Assembly (NCBI GenBank): GCA_014727915.1
Contig: WJMO01000010.1
Span: forward strand, 1 to 48,168
Direction of reading: 5' to 3'
From: Candidatus Altarchaeales archaeon
GTDB taxonomy: Archaea > Altiarchaeota > Altiarchaeia > IMC4 > SCGC-AAA252-I15
Length of the DNA stretch: 48,168 bases
This document shows positions 1 through 8,299 of this stretch, in pieces. The translations under genes and the position numbers were made by a program. The notes beneath the pieces were generated by a model. That model was given only the letters and a program-made list of their open reading frames with translations. It ran no database searches and was not told where the DNA came from. How positions within the stretch are numbered: position 1 is the first letter of the stretch; every line of letters starts with the position of its first letter.

Positions 1-201
1 ACCCTGATCTACACCAAGGGGGACATAGGATTCGCGCCGGCCATGGGCATCATATTCCTCATGTTCCTATGCATAATACTGTTGGCGGCGCTGATGAGCC
101 TGAGCATCTGGAGGCACGAGAACAAGCACCTGGACGAGCTCATCAACATAGAGAAGGAGGACATGGGAGAGGATCCGCCAAGGGGCACCCCCCTAGTATA
201 A
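1..201 (+). CDS. C-terminal end of a membrane protein (partial)
   Basis: An open frame runs in from the window edge and stops at a TAA ending at 201, giving the last 66 residues. Residues about 11-37 are strongly hydrophobic (FLMFLCIILLAALMSLSIW), forming one membrane span. A charged tail follows (RHENKHLDELINIEKEDMGED) and ends in PPRGTPLV, so the C-terminus is probably cytoplasmic. The rest of the gene is outside the window and I do not recognise the family. It converges on the RuBisCO gene across an AT-rich gap of about 42 bp. Confidence 0.75.
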   Translation, partial: TLIYTKGDIGFAPAMGIIFLMFLCIILLAALMSLSIWRHENKHLDELINIEKEDMGEDPPRGTPLV

Positions 202-223
202 ACTATTCCTAAAAAATCAAAAC

Positions 224-244
224 AGTTTAAACTTTTCTTTAAAC
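224..244. repeat. 21-nt AT-rich motif, copy 1
   Basis: The pattern is AGTTTAAAC, three bases (TTT), TCTTTAAAC. It lies between the end of the partial membrane gene and the RuBisCO stop codon. The same 21-nt pattern, differing only in the three central bases, recurs at 13904-13924. The role is unknown. A transcription-end signal or a protein-binding site are both possible. Confidence 0.5.
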
Positions 245-1512
245 TATTTAAGCCACTTTTCCAGCGCCATCTTCAGCTCCTTGTGGCTCTGAGCCTGCTC
301 TTGCAGGGATTTGTCCTCCATGACCGCGTCCACGGCCTGGCGTGCGGCGGTCGCTCCCGCCCGGGTGCCCTTGGGGTGGCCGTGTATGCCCCCGCCCATC
401 TGGATTATGATGTCATGTCCCATGATGTCCATGAGCCTGTCCACGTGGCCTGGGTGCAGTCCACCGCTTGAAACGGGAAACACCGGCTTCATCCCATGCC
501 AGTTCTGGTCCAGCCGATCCACGCCATCGGAGACCTCGTCGTAGGTAATCTCCTCCCTTATGCTGACGACTTCCTGGGCGGGGCCTTCCATCTTGCCGAC
601 TGCCGTCCCTATGTGCAGCTGGTCCACGCCAACGAGCCTGCATAGTTTCGCCAAAGCGAGCATGGTAAGACCGTGCTGTTTGTTCCTCGTTATCGCCGCG
701 TGCATGGCACGGTGCCCGTGCAACACCAGAGACAGGCCCGCGTCACGTACGGTCTGCAAGCTGCTGAAGCCTAATGTTACAACGTCGACCATCGCATACC
801 TGCCCCCGTGGTCCTTCACGTACTCCATCCTACGGAGCATCTCCTTAGACTCGGCGGTTATGTTGGCCATGTAAACCTTGTTCTCTCCGGTCTCCTGCTC
901 GGCCTTGTTCCGGGCCTCGATAGTCTCCATCACCCTCTCATCGAAGCGGTTGAAGGACTGGTTGGTTAGGTTCTCGTCGTCTTTGACTATGTCGCAGCCG
1001 CCAACCCACGCCTCGTAGGCTACATCCGCGTGCTCCTTGGGGCTTAACCCCACCTTGGGCTTAACGATGGTTCCGACGAGCGGCCGCTCCTTGACGTATA
1101 CCACGTCCCGGACGCCCTCGATCCCATAGTGCGGCCCCTTGAATGATCGTATATACTTTTCAGGCATTGTGAAGTCGAGCAGCCGCAAGTTGTTGACCGC
1201 CTTCATCCCGTAGATGTTCCCCGCTATGCTGGAGAGCAACTGTGGGACGCTGCCCAGCTCGAACAAGCCCAGGGGATAGGCTATCTTGACCTGGTGATTC
1301 TCCTCGTCGAGGTCGTAGATGTGGGGCTGAAGCAGCTTACGGATATCATCCTTCATTGTTACGACATCGGTCCAAGTGCCTATGCTGGACTCCGCCGTGA
1401 CATGAACGGCAGCCTTCTCCAAAGTGAGGCCCCCCGCAGGCTCAACGTAGAAGAGGCAGTTAAGGTCGTCCTTTCCGGGGGTGTAGTCAAGGTCAACATA
1501 TCCGGAAGCCAT
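244..1512 (-). CDS. rbcL: Ribulose-1,5-bisphosphate carboxylase, archaeal form III
   Basis: Large-subunit-only RuBisCO, 422 residues from the ATG at 1512. The frame also opens at a TTG at 1521, but a TATA-like box 26 nt before the ATG favours 1512. The active site is complete: the KPK lysines at about 151 and 153, the carbamylated lysine in GGCDIVKDDE at about 177 with its metal-binding D and E, the HGHRAMHA histidine at about 267, loop 6 GTAVGKMEG with its lysine at about 307, and the phosphate-binding SSGG and QMGGGIHGHP segments. GKMEG in loop 6 and the length of about 420 residues are typical of form III. In archaea form III normally works in AMP salvage, taking ribulose bisphosphate made from AMP to 3-phosphoglycerate. 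The two partner genes of that pathway, AMP phosphorylase and ribose-1,5-bisphosphate isomerase, are not in the window. It is transcribed divergently from the HEAT-repeat pair. Confidence 0.97.
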   Translation of the reverse strand: MASGYVDLDYTPGKDDLNCLFYVEPAGGLTLEKAAVHVTAESSIGTWTDVVTMKDDIRKLLQPHIYDLDEENHQVKIAYPLGLFELGSVPQLLSSIAGNIYGMKAVNNLRLLDFTMPEKYIRSFKGPHYGIEGVRDVVYVKERPLVGTIVKPKVGLSPKEHADVAYEAWVGGCDIVKDDENLTNQSFNRFDERVMETIEARNKAEQETGENKVYMANITAESKEMLRRMEYVKDHGGRYAMVDVVTLGFSSLQTVRDAGLSLVLHGHRAMHAAITRNKQHGLTMLALAKLCRLVGVDQLHIGTAVGKMEGPAQEVVSIREEITYDEVSDGVDRLDQNWHGMKPVFPVSSGGLHPGHVDRLMDIMGHDIIIQMGGGIHGHPKGTRAGATAARQAVDAVMEDKSLQEQAQSHKELKMALEKWLK

Positions 1513-1573
1513 AGGATACAATTACCAGCAGACCCTAATAAAGCTTATTGGTTGATACTTCCCAGAATATAGT
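1513..1573. promoter_or_regulatory. Divergent promoter region of rbcL and the HEAT-repeat operon
   Basis: The spacer is 61 bp. Reading leftward, TTTATTAG (1535-1542) lies about 26 nt before the rbcL ATG. Reading rightward, CTTATTG (1544-1550) lies about 27 nt before the ATG at 1574. Both spacings suit leaderless archaeal transcripts, and the two boxes are adjacent. This is inferred from spacing and base composition only. Confidence 0.5.
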
Positions 1574-2818
1574 ATGCCAGAAAGGCGCGTATACCTTATC
1601 CCGGAGGAGAAAACAGGGAAAGACGCGGTTGAGGTGGGGGAAGACGGTCTGAAGTACTTCGACCAGCACCGGATGGTGCGGTTAGGGAAGGTGCCAGTAG
1701 GGTGCGAGCTTATAGGCAGGACCTCGGAGGAGATAGGGGAGATGAAGAGGAGACCGGGCGCCAGGGTCGTTGTGGACGCGGGGGACGTGAGGGAAGTCTA
1801 CGACGCCAAAGTCCTCCCAGTCCAGGATGACGCCATAGCCTTCGACCTGATGACCGGGAAATCCAGGGAGGGTTTCGAGAGAATGGAGGAGATGACGTTG
1901 AATGAGCTGTCACGTTTCCTGCATCCCAACTCTGATTTCCTGAGGGAATGGAGGTACCAGCACAGGGTAGACCATAGTGTGTTGAGGGGATTAAGCCGGA
2001 TTTTCAGGAATTCCAGGAACTGGGACGGTCTGAACCTTGGTCTAGCGCGGATGACGCCCGAGGAGTCTCTGTTCATGCTGGCGTTCATGAGGAGGTGCAG
2101 GGAACCGCCGAGTGTCATGTCAGAGAGGGTGAGTTACAGGGTTGGCGGGCTGGACGGGCCGACAGTCGATAGAGTATTGGGTGTTGTGGGGGCTAGGAAC
2201 GAGTACCTAGGCGGGGAAGGCAGAGAAGAGGTTGTTTTGGGGGTTGCAGACGACCTCCAAGGCCCGAAGGTGATGGGCCAAAGGCGAGTTGAGAGGGACC
2301 TTGACATGCTGTCTTCTTGGTGGACGCGGAGGAGAGTCCGCGCATCAGGCAGGCTGTACCTACACTACTGGGCGCTGACGAAGATCGCAGGCCCCCCCAA
2401 TGATAAGCCCGTTGACAGGCTGCTGCCGGCCCTCAAAGACAGGAACAAGGACGTAAGAGCCAACGTAGCAGCTGTGCTGGGTTTCCTGGAGGCGGACGAG
2501 GCGATACGTGCGTTGGCGCATGTGGTCGAAAATGACAGTGAAGAGCATGTGCGTTGGAGCGCGGCCGACTCGCTCGGGGCGATAAACAACAAGGACACCA
2601 TACCTCCGTTGCTGAAGGCGGTGGATGATGATTCCCCGGCTGTGCGCAACAGCGTTGTGACGGCACTGAGGCACAAGATAGAAACCCAGGAATTGTCTGG
2701 GGCGGCTGAAAGGCAGATAGACGAGTCCCTAACGGCAAGAAGGCCGGAAGAGGCGTCCGGGCACGTGAAAAAACTCATAGAAGAGACGCTAACCAAACTG
2801 CACAAAAGGAAAGGATGA
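1574..2818 (+). CDS. HEAT-repeat protein 1
   Basis: A soluble protein of 414 residues with no signal peptide or membrane span. Residues 1-100 look beta-rich and residues 100-275 mostly helical; I recognise neither part. Residues about 276-370 hold three HEAT-like helical repeats (PALKDRNKDVRANVAAVLGF, then the ALAHVVENDSEEHVRWSAADSLG unit, then PLLKAVDDDSPAVRNSVVTAL), the kind that form protein-binding solenoids. The C-terminus is charged and helical. It forms an operon with a second HEAT protein that starts 2 nt after its stop. Both are divergent from RuBisCO. The function is unknown; a scaffold role is inference. Confidence 0.8.
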   Translation: MPERRVYLIPEEKTGKDAVEVGEDGLKYFDQHRMVRLGKVPVGCELIGRTSEEIGEMKRRPGARVVVDAGDVREVYDAKVLPVQDDAIAFDLMTGKSREGFERMEEMTLNELSRFLHPNSDFLREWRYQHRVDHSVLRGLSRIFRNSRNWDGLNLGLARMTPEESLFMLAFMRRCREPPSVMSERVSYRVGGLDGPTVDRVLGVVGARNEYLGGEGREEVVLGVADDLQGPKVMGQRRVERDLDMLSSWWTRRRVRASGRLYLHYWALTKIAGPPNDKPVDRLLPALKDRNKDVRANVAAVLGFLEADEAIRALAHVVENDSEEHVRWSAADSLGAINNKDTIPPLLKAVDDDSPAVRNSVVTALRHKIETQELSGAAERQIDESLTARRPEEASGHVKKLIEETLTKLHKRKG

Positions 2819-2819
2819 G

Positions 2820-4511
2820 ATGATGGCATCAACAAAGTATTCGAGGAAGGGTGAGAGGTTCATACTCATAAACAGGCGCAAGGAGGGAGAGCCGGTCTCC
2901 GCAGTGGAGCTGAGAGAGGTGAGGGTAGATTCTGAGGGGGGTCTTGTGAGGAGCATCGGCGCCAGGAACCTGGTGGAATCCGTTCACGTGGAAGGCGAGC
3001 CCGAGATCGTGGGGAGGGATATCAAGGGAGCCGACATCAACCCGCTGGTTTTGGGCGAGCGCCTCGCATCCGACGAGGCTCCGCGTGTCGTCAGAGTCCC
3101 CAGGTCAGGGGGACTTGAAGTGTACAGGATAGGCGAATTGGACCTCACGAGCATGCTGGAGCGGGACCGGGCATTGGACCACGGCGAGGAACGGCTGAGG
3201 CAGGGCCTGCTATACCACCTTGACGAGCACAGGAGGCATATGGGGGATACCCCACCAAGGCAGGACAGCTACTTGAGGGTTCAAGAGGCTCTGAAGCCGG
3301 GTAGCAGGGAGGTGATTTTGGGCAGATTGTCTGGTCTGACCGTCTGGGACAGCGCGCTGCTTGTAGAGGTTTTGAACGAGAACCCTGGCCTCCGGAGGAC
3401 TGGAGGCAGGAGTTTATTGAGTGACATGCGTTCGCTGCTGAGGTTCAACATAGCGGGAAGGGAAGAGCTGGCAGGCCTGCAGTCTGGTTCGCTGCAGGGT
3501 TCGACACCTGGGGAGGGAGGCGAAGTCTCGACTCCGGTGCACAGGTTCCAGCTCTCACAGCAGGAGCTCGAGGAAAGGTTCAACAGAGTCAGGGGAGTGA
3601 AAAGGCCAACCGGCGAATCCGAAAGCTGGTGGAGGAACGCAACAACATTGGAACGTAGAAAAGCCTACTCCCAGTCTTGGCAGGTGAATCCTGGCAGAAG
3701 AGGGGACATGGTGAGGGCGATGGGGGAGATACTCAACCACTACCGGTTCACAGGCCAGGTGGTCGACCACTCCAGGGAAGAGCACCAGGAGGACATCATA
3801 GCCCTGATAGACCACCCGAGCAGCACGATACGACAGTGTGCTGCCATATCAGCCGGGAGTCTGGGACTCTCAAGCGCGGTGGATTCATTGATCGGGAGGA
3901 TAGACGACCCGGATGAAGAGGATGAGGTCGTGTTCCACAGCATCCGCGCGGTCGGGAGGATAGGGCTGAGTCGGCGTGAGCCCATGCAGGAGCGGGATGT
4001 TAGGGCAGTCCCTCATCTCATGCGCTTCATCCAGATGGACCAGCCCCGCAACATTAGAGAGGCTGCCGTTGATGCATTAACCAGCATAGGAGGGGACGCA
4101 GCCTACGAGATACTGGATCATCGCATGAGGAGCACCATAGACCCTGAAACAGACCCGTTCATAAGGGAGATTATGACTGAAGGCTGCATAGAGCACCTGG
4201 ACAGGGTCTTGGACAGGGACAGCGCAACACCAGAGGATAGGATAGACGCTGTGCGAAGGCTCACAAAGATAGGGATGTCATCCGAAGGCGGTAGAATGCC
4301 ATACAGTGAGAGAGTATACCTGCTGCTCAAGCACTACCTACCGCCAGCAGAGACAGAGCACATAAGGGATGAGACAGGCCACAGGAGAGTAATACCCCGG
4401 ACCAGGCTGACCGACGCAGCCTACGGGGAATTCAGGGTTCCGGCGAAGCCGTTGCCGACGGAAGTGCAGGACGCTATCAGAGAGGCGTGCAGGAAGCTGG
4501 CAGCAGTCTAG
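2820..4511 (+). CDS. HEAT-repeat protein 2
   Basis: A soluble protein of 563 residues. Its ATG starts right after the preceding stop, so translation is probably coupled. The N-terminal 100 residues are beta-rich (RFILINRRKEGEP and onward) and could be related to the N-terminus of the upstream protein, but I cannot align them by eye. Residues 110-310 are helical with a low-complexity linker near 225-240 (LQSGSLQGSTPGEGGEV). Residues about 320-435 carry HEAT-like repeats: ALIDHPSSTIRQCAAISAGS, a SLIGRIDDPDEEDEVVFHSI unit, and HLMRFIQMDQPRNIREAAVD. The stop codon shares a CTAG with the hisB stop on the other strand. The partner is unknown. Confidence 0.8.
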   Translation: MMASTKYSRKGERFILINRRKEGEPVSAVELREVRVDSEGGLVRSIGARNLVESVHVEGEPEIVGRDIKGADINPLVLGERLASDEAPRVVRVPRSGGLEVYRIGELDLTSMLERDRALDHGEERLRQGLLYHLDEHRRHMGDTPPRQDSYLRVQEALKPGSREVILGRLSGLTVWDSALLVEVLNENPGLRRTGGRSLLSDMRSLLRFNIAGREELAGLQSGSLQGSTPGEGGEVSTPVHRFQLSQQELEERFNRVRGVKRPTGESESWWRNATTLERRKAYSQSWQVNPGRRGDMVRAMGEILNHYRFTGQVVDHSREEHQEDIIALIDHPSSTIRQCAAISAGSLGLSSAVDSLIGRIDDPDEEDEVVFHSIRAVGRIGLSRREPMQERDVRAVPHLMRFIQMDQPRNIREAAVDALTSIGGDAAYEILDHRMRSTIDPETDPFIREIMTEGCIEHLDRVLDRDSATPEDRIDAVRRLTKIGMSSEGGRMPYSERVYLLLKHYLPPAETEHIRDETGHRRVIPRTRLTDAAYGEFRVPAKPLPTEVQDAIREACRKLAAV

Positions 4512-5092
4512 AGCTTGCCTTTAGTGCTGGGTATTCCATCACCGACCACAGCGGCAGATTCCTTCAACGCTTTAGCCAGCGCCTTAAAGGTTGCCTCGAC
4601 CTTGTGGTGGTCGTTCTTGCCCTCGACCTTGACGTTAAGGTTGAACCTGCCGTTCAAAGCGAAGGACTCTAGAAGGTGTTCGATGTTCTCCTTGCTCACG
4701 TCACCCACCTTCCGCTCCTCGAACTCGCTGAATGGAAGTTCCACGACCGCATATGGCCTGCCCGAGAGGTCAACCGAGACTTCGGCTTTCGAATCGTCCA
4801 TTGGAACTATAGAATGGGACATCCTCGCGATCCCCTTCTTGTCGCCAAGGGCTTTGAGGAACGCCTCGCCCAGGACTATGCCTATGTCCTCGACCAGGTG
4901 GTGGTCGTCGACTTCCACGTCACCCTCTGCTTTGACCTTCAGGTCGAAACCCGAGTGTTTGCTGAAGGATTCGAGCATGTGATCCAGGAACTTCAGCGGG
5001 GTCTCAACGTCGGACTTGCCTTTGCCGTCCAGGTTCAACTCCAACGTTATTTCCGTCTCCTTAGTCTTCCTCTCGACCTTGGCAGCTCTCAT
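4508..5092 (-). CDS. hisB: Imidazoleglycerol-phosphate dehydratase
   Basis: This enzyme dehydrates imidazole glycerol phosphate to imidazole acetol phosphate, the sixth step of histidine synthesis. At 194 residues it is the usual monofunctional size. The family signatures are present: LDHML at 36-40, the metal-binding DHHLVEDIG at 63-71, its internal-duplication partner DHHKVEATFKALAKAL from 161, and the C-terminal GIPSTKGKL. hisA is also in the window, 27 kb away, so the his genes are scattered. A TATA-like TTTATAAT (about 5124-5131) precedes the start, implying a short leader. The end overlaps the convergent HEAT gene by 4 bp. Confidence 0.97.
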   Translation of the reverse strand: MRAAKVERKTKETEITLELNLDGKGKSDVETPLKFLDHMLESFSKHSGFDLKVKAEGDVEVDDHHLVEDIGIVLGEAFLKALGDKKGIARMSHSIVPMDDSKAEVSVDLSGRPYAVVELPFSEFEERKVGDVSKENIEHLLESFALNGRFNLNVKVEGKNDHHKVEATFKALAKALKESAAVVGDGIPSTKGKL

Positions 5093-5147
5093 CTTAACCC
5101 ATTAAAGGATTGGAATGGGAGGATTATAAAGGGTGAAAGGGGTGCTT

Positions 5148-5423
5148 TCAATCCAGTAGCTTCTTTATCTTCTCCACTTCCCTCGAGGTCTTCTTCCGCA
5201 TGACCTTCACGGTCCAGTAGAGGACGAGGACCTTCCATATTCGGCGTATGAAGTAGACTATGAACACGAACAGTATTATCAGGGGGAGCAGGAATATGAG
5301 GCTCAGGCCGAAAAGGAAGTAGAGGGGGATAGAGACAAGTATGCTGCCTATAAGGTCCTTCCGGTTGGGCATGAAAACCCGCTTAAAAGCGTCAAAAAGT
5401 TTCCTAATGATAGCGAATATCAT
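5148..5423 (-). CDS. Small membrane protein, unknown
   Basis: 91 residues. A basic amphipathic N-terminus (FAIIRKLFDAFKRVFMPNRK) is followed by a long hydrophobic stretch at about 27-60 that can form one or two membrane spans. A basic, helical cytoplasmic tail follows (VMRKKTSREVEKIKKLLD). The start overlaps the stop of the upstream phosphatase by 4 nt (ATGA), so it is the last gene of the ECF operon. No family is recognised. Confidence 0.75.
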   Translation of the reverse strand: MIFAIIRKLFDAFKRVFMPNRKDLIGSILVSIPLYFLFGLSLIFLLPLIILFVFIVYFIRRIWKVLVLYWTVKVMRKKTSREVEKIKKLLD

Positions 5424-6286
5424 CGTAAACTATTGGCTAGCACCTTAAATAATTCACGGTTGCCAGCGCCTAGAAACTGGGTGTTAAGAGAAGGGTCGAG
5501 GGGCAGTTTCTCGGGTATCTTATCCTTTCCATACTCGATGACCGCCCCGGACTCGCTGCACAGGAGAAGCCCCGCGGCGATGTCGTAGGTCTTGGGCGTG
5601 GCGTCGAATCCGCTGGCAGCCCTCAGCTCGCACATCAGGTCGACCCGCCCGCATGCGAGGTAGGCGAGCTCCAACGCCGTCGAACCATAGCATTTCACCC
5701 ACACATCCCGCTCCTGGCGCTCGGCCAAACCACCAAGGTTAGACATCACGTCAGAGTATATGGGCAGGGAAGACGCGAAATGGGCGCCGACCTCCGCAAC
5801 CGCATCCTTCAAATTCTTCTTGGAAGACGGGGAGATGAGTTCTCCGTTGAGTTTCGCTCCCTTGCCACGGACCGCGGTGAACTCCTCGTCGGCGTCGAAA
5901 CGCTCAACCACAGCGCACAGGGCATCAGAAAGTTCCGAGGCGCCTATGTCATAGACTGCGATAGAACAGCAGTAGAATGGGAGGTTCCTCCTCGCGTTCC
6001 GCGAGCCGTCCAAGGGGTCGATGAGAAAGATGAACTCGGGGTCCTCTCCGTAGTCTATGATGCCGCGGTCTTCGGTCATCACCCTGCACGGAAGATCCGA
6101 TTCCTTGAAGAATCGCTCGACCTCGTCCTCTATTGGAACGTCGACTTCGAAGGTCGCGTCTCCCGTGACGCCGTAGTTGTCCTCGCCGTCTATGAATTTT
6201 CCCGAGTTCTCTCGGGCAATCACCTTCAGCCCCCGGGCCAGCTCCAACGCAACATCCAACGCCTCATCCATGGTAGTTATTGACAC
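5420..6286 (-). CDS. Inositol-monophosphatase-family phosphatase (IMPase/FBPase-like)
   Basis: A Mg-dependent, Li-sensitive-type sugar-phosphate phosphatase of 288 residues. The metal-binding residues are visible: E72 in TEDRG, the DPLDGS motif at 90-95, and the C-terminal YDIAAG with D235, which replaces the usual WD.AAG. In archaea this family includes enzymes with both inositol-phosphate and fructose-1,6-bisphosphate phosphatase activity. The substrate here cannot be read from sequence. The first ATG overlaps the upstream S-component gene by 23 nt. M6 (6271) would cut the overlap to 8 nt and is a plausible alternative. Its place in the ECF operon is unexplained. Confidence 0.9.
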   Translation of the reverse strand: MSITTMDEALDVALELARGLKVIARENSGKFIDGEDNYGVTGDATFEVDVPIEDEVERFFKESDLPCRVMTEDRGIIDYGEDPEFIFLIDPLDGSRNARRNLPFYCCSIAVYDIGASELSDALCAVVERFDADEEFTAVRGKGAKLNGELISPSSKKNLKDAVAEVGAHFASSLPIYSDVMSNLGGLAERQERDVWVKCYGSTALELAYLACGRVDLMCELRAASGFDATPKTYDIAAGLLLCSESGAVIEYGKDKIPEKLPLDPSLNTQFLGAGNRELFKVLANSLR

Positions 6287-6965
6287 GAGTATAACTTAAA
6301 CGTTTGCGGAACCTCATGAGGACCCTCAGCAGGACCGGGCCAACCAGTGACATGAAGAACACGTTACCCACCGCCCGGGTGGTGTTGGCAACCATTCCCG
6401 CCGCCACGATGCCTGCGAAGGATTCGAGGGTATGGGCTGGTATGAACGCCATCCAAGAGAACAAATCGGTGAACACGCCATAGAGGTAGGCGACGACGAC
6501 CGAGTATGAAGCCAACAGGAGGATCTCATGCCTCCTAAACCTTGGCAGGAGGGACGCGAAGGCGCCCGCGAAACCCAAGCCGAACATCTGGAAGGGAGTC
6601 CACGGACCATGCCCTAGGAAGAAGTTTGACACGAACATGGTCAACGCTCCAACGGTGAAGCCGGGTGTGAAACCAAAGACGTAACCGGTGAGTATGACCA
6701 TGAAGAACACGGGGCTGAACTCCACCCCGTGAAGGAGCTGCCTGGAGGCGACAGTCAGAGCGACTATGACACCAACCAGGGCTATAATCCTGGAGTCGGC
6801 GTGCTTCTCCTCGAACTCCAGGAAGACCAGCAACACCACGAACAGGGAGGTAGACACCGCGTATATCATCCAGTTGACCTTAGCGCCCAATGGCAGGGAA
6901 GCGAGCACCAAGAGGAGCAACAACCAGAGTACAGCCCTCATAGCCTTAACCGTCAACGCCGCCAC
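6264..6965 (-). CDS. ECF transporter substrate-binding (S) component
   Basis: An integral membrane protein of 233 residues with about six or seven spans. GPWTPFQMFGLGFAGAFASL around residues 119-138 resembles S components of ECF vitamin transporters, especially the group linked to cobalamin (CbrT-like). Its start overlaps the ecfA stop by 13 nt, and the ATPase and T component lie immediately upstream, so the complete transporter is encoded here. Substrate choice is inferred from the divergent gene with a transcobalamin-like domain. The S component alone does not prove it. Confidence 0.82.
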   Translation of the reverse strand: MAALTVKAMRAVLWLLLLLVLASLPLGAKVNWMIYAVSTSLFVVLLVFLEFEEKHADSRIIALVGVIVALTVASRQLLHGVEFSPVFFMVILTGYVFGFTPGFTVGALTMFVSNFFLGHGPWTPFQMFGLGFAGAFASLLPRFRRHEILLLASYSVVVAYLYGVFTDLFSWMAFIPAHTLESFAGIVAAGMVANTTRAVGNVFFMSLVGPVLLRVLMRFRKRLSYTRVNNYHG

Positions 6966-8299
6966 CCCCCCAAGTTGAACTCCCTCGAAGCCACCTCAGA
7001 GACCAAGCGCATGTCCTGGGTGACGACAATGACCGTTTTGGCGGAAGCCACCATGCCCCCGATAAGAGACGTGAGGGCAGCGGACGATTCCACGTCTATC
7101 CCGCGGGTTGGCTCGTCCAAGACCACCAGCTCCGGGTCGGCGACCATGACAGCCGCGAGAGCAACCCTCTGGCGCTCGCCAACGCTCAAGTCCCTCGGAT
7201 AGGAATCCCTGTAACGGGATATTTTGAAGGTCTCAAGAAGGCCGTCAACGTCGCCTTCAACCCCCTGATGATCCAATGTCAGCTTCAGCTCTTCCTCCAC
7301 GGTATCGCAGAAGAGCATGTCACCCGGGTTCTGGGGCAGGTACGCCACCCTGGAGGCGAGGGCCTCCACGCCAGCCTCAGCCGCATCCAAACCGAACACC
7401 CGAACAGAGCCTGAGGAAGGCCTGTGAAGACCGTTGAAGTGCTTCACCAGCGTTGTCTTGCCAGAGCCGTTCCTACCCGTTATCGCCAAGCACTCTCCCC
7501 TATGGACTTTGAGGTTCACGCCGTTGAGGGCCGGCCGGCCGCCGTAGCTGAAGCACAATCCCTCGACATCGACCACAACCTCCCCCGAAGGCTCCGAAGG
7601 CTTGAAGGTCTTCGGTTTGGAGGGTTTCATCTCGACCCTTGAGCGGGTGTCCATGTCAAAGACCCAGTCAACCCGTTCTAGCACTTCATCGATGTTATGC
7701 TCGACCAGCAATACCGTGATGCCCTCGCCGTTCAGGGATGATAATAGGTCGAAGAGTTCAATTCGGGATATTGGGTCCAGCTGGGAGGAGGGCTCGTCCA
7801 AGACGAGCACCCTCGGCTTCAAAGCCATCACCGAGGCCAGCACCACCTTCTGCTTCTCGCCGCCGGAGAGCTCGAAGGTCTTCCTATCGAGCAGGTGGCC
7901 TATGCCAAGGCGGTCGCATGCCCATGCTATCCTGTCCCGCATCTCCGGAACCGGCAGCATCTTGTTCTCCAAGCCGAAGGCTATCTCCGACTCGGCTGTG
8001 GACATTATGATCTGGTCCTCCGGGTCCTGGAAAACAAGGCCAACATGGGATGCCATCTCATTCACCGAATGGTATGCCGTTTCCAAGCCGTCAACGACCA
8101 CAGAACCTGATATCTCGCCGCCGTAGAACTCGGGTATCAGGCCGTTCAAAAGACGGCATAGTGTTGACTTCCCAGAGCCGGAAGACCCGGTTATGAGGAC
8201 GAACTCGCCCTCGCCGACGCTAAAGTCAAATCCTTCAAGCGCGTGTTCGACCATCCCAGGGTACCTGTATGATACTTTACTCAGTTCTACGGCTTTCAT
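6953..8299 (-). CDS. ECF transporter ATPase with two fused ABC domains
   Basis: 448 residues carrying two complete ABC ATPase domains, equivalent to EcfA and EcfA' fused. Domain 1 has Walker A GSSGSGKS (38-45), Q-loop FQDPEDQ, signature LSGGEKQ (143-149) and Walker B VLVLDEP (to 169). A linker rich in K, P and S (223-237) follows. Domain 2 has Walker A GRNGSGKT (273-280), Q-loop PQNPGDM, signature LSVGERQ and Walker B LVVLDEP. It powers import by driving the T component and toppling the S component. It overlaps both neighbouring ecf genes by short stretches. Confidence 0.95.
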   Translation of the reverse strand: MKAVELSKVSYRYPGMVEHALEGFDFSVGEGEFVLITGSSGSGKSTLCRLLNGLIPEFYGGEISGSVVVDGLETAYHSVNEMASHVGLVFQDPEDQIIMSTAESEIAFGLENKMLPVPEMRDRIAWACDRLGIGHLLDRKTFELSGGEKQKVVLASVMALKPRVLVLDEPSSQLDPISRIELFDLLSSLNGEGITVLLVEHNIDEVLERVDWVFDMDTRSRVEMKPSKPKTFKPSEPSGEVVVDVEGLCFSYGGRPALNGVNLKVHRGECLAITGRNGSGKTTLVKHFNGLHRPSSGSVRVFGLDAAEAGVEALASRVAYLPQNPGDMLFCDTVEEELKLTLDHQGVEGDVDGLLETFKISRYRDSYPRDLSVGERQRVALAAVMVADPELVVLDEPTRGIDVESSAALTSLIGGMVASAKTVIVVTQDMRLVSEVASREFNLGGWRR

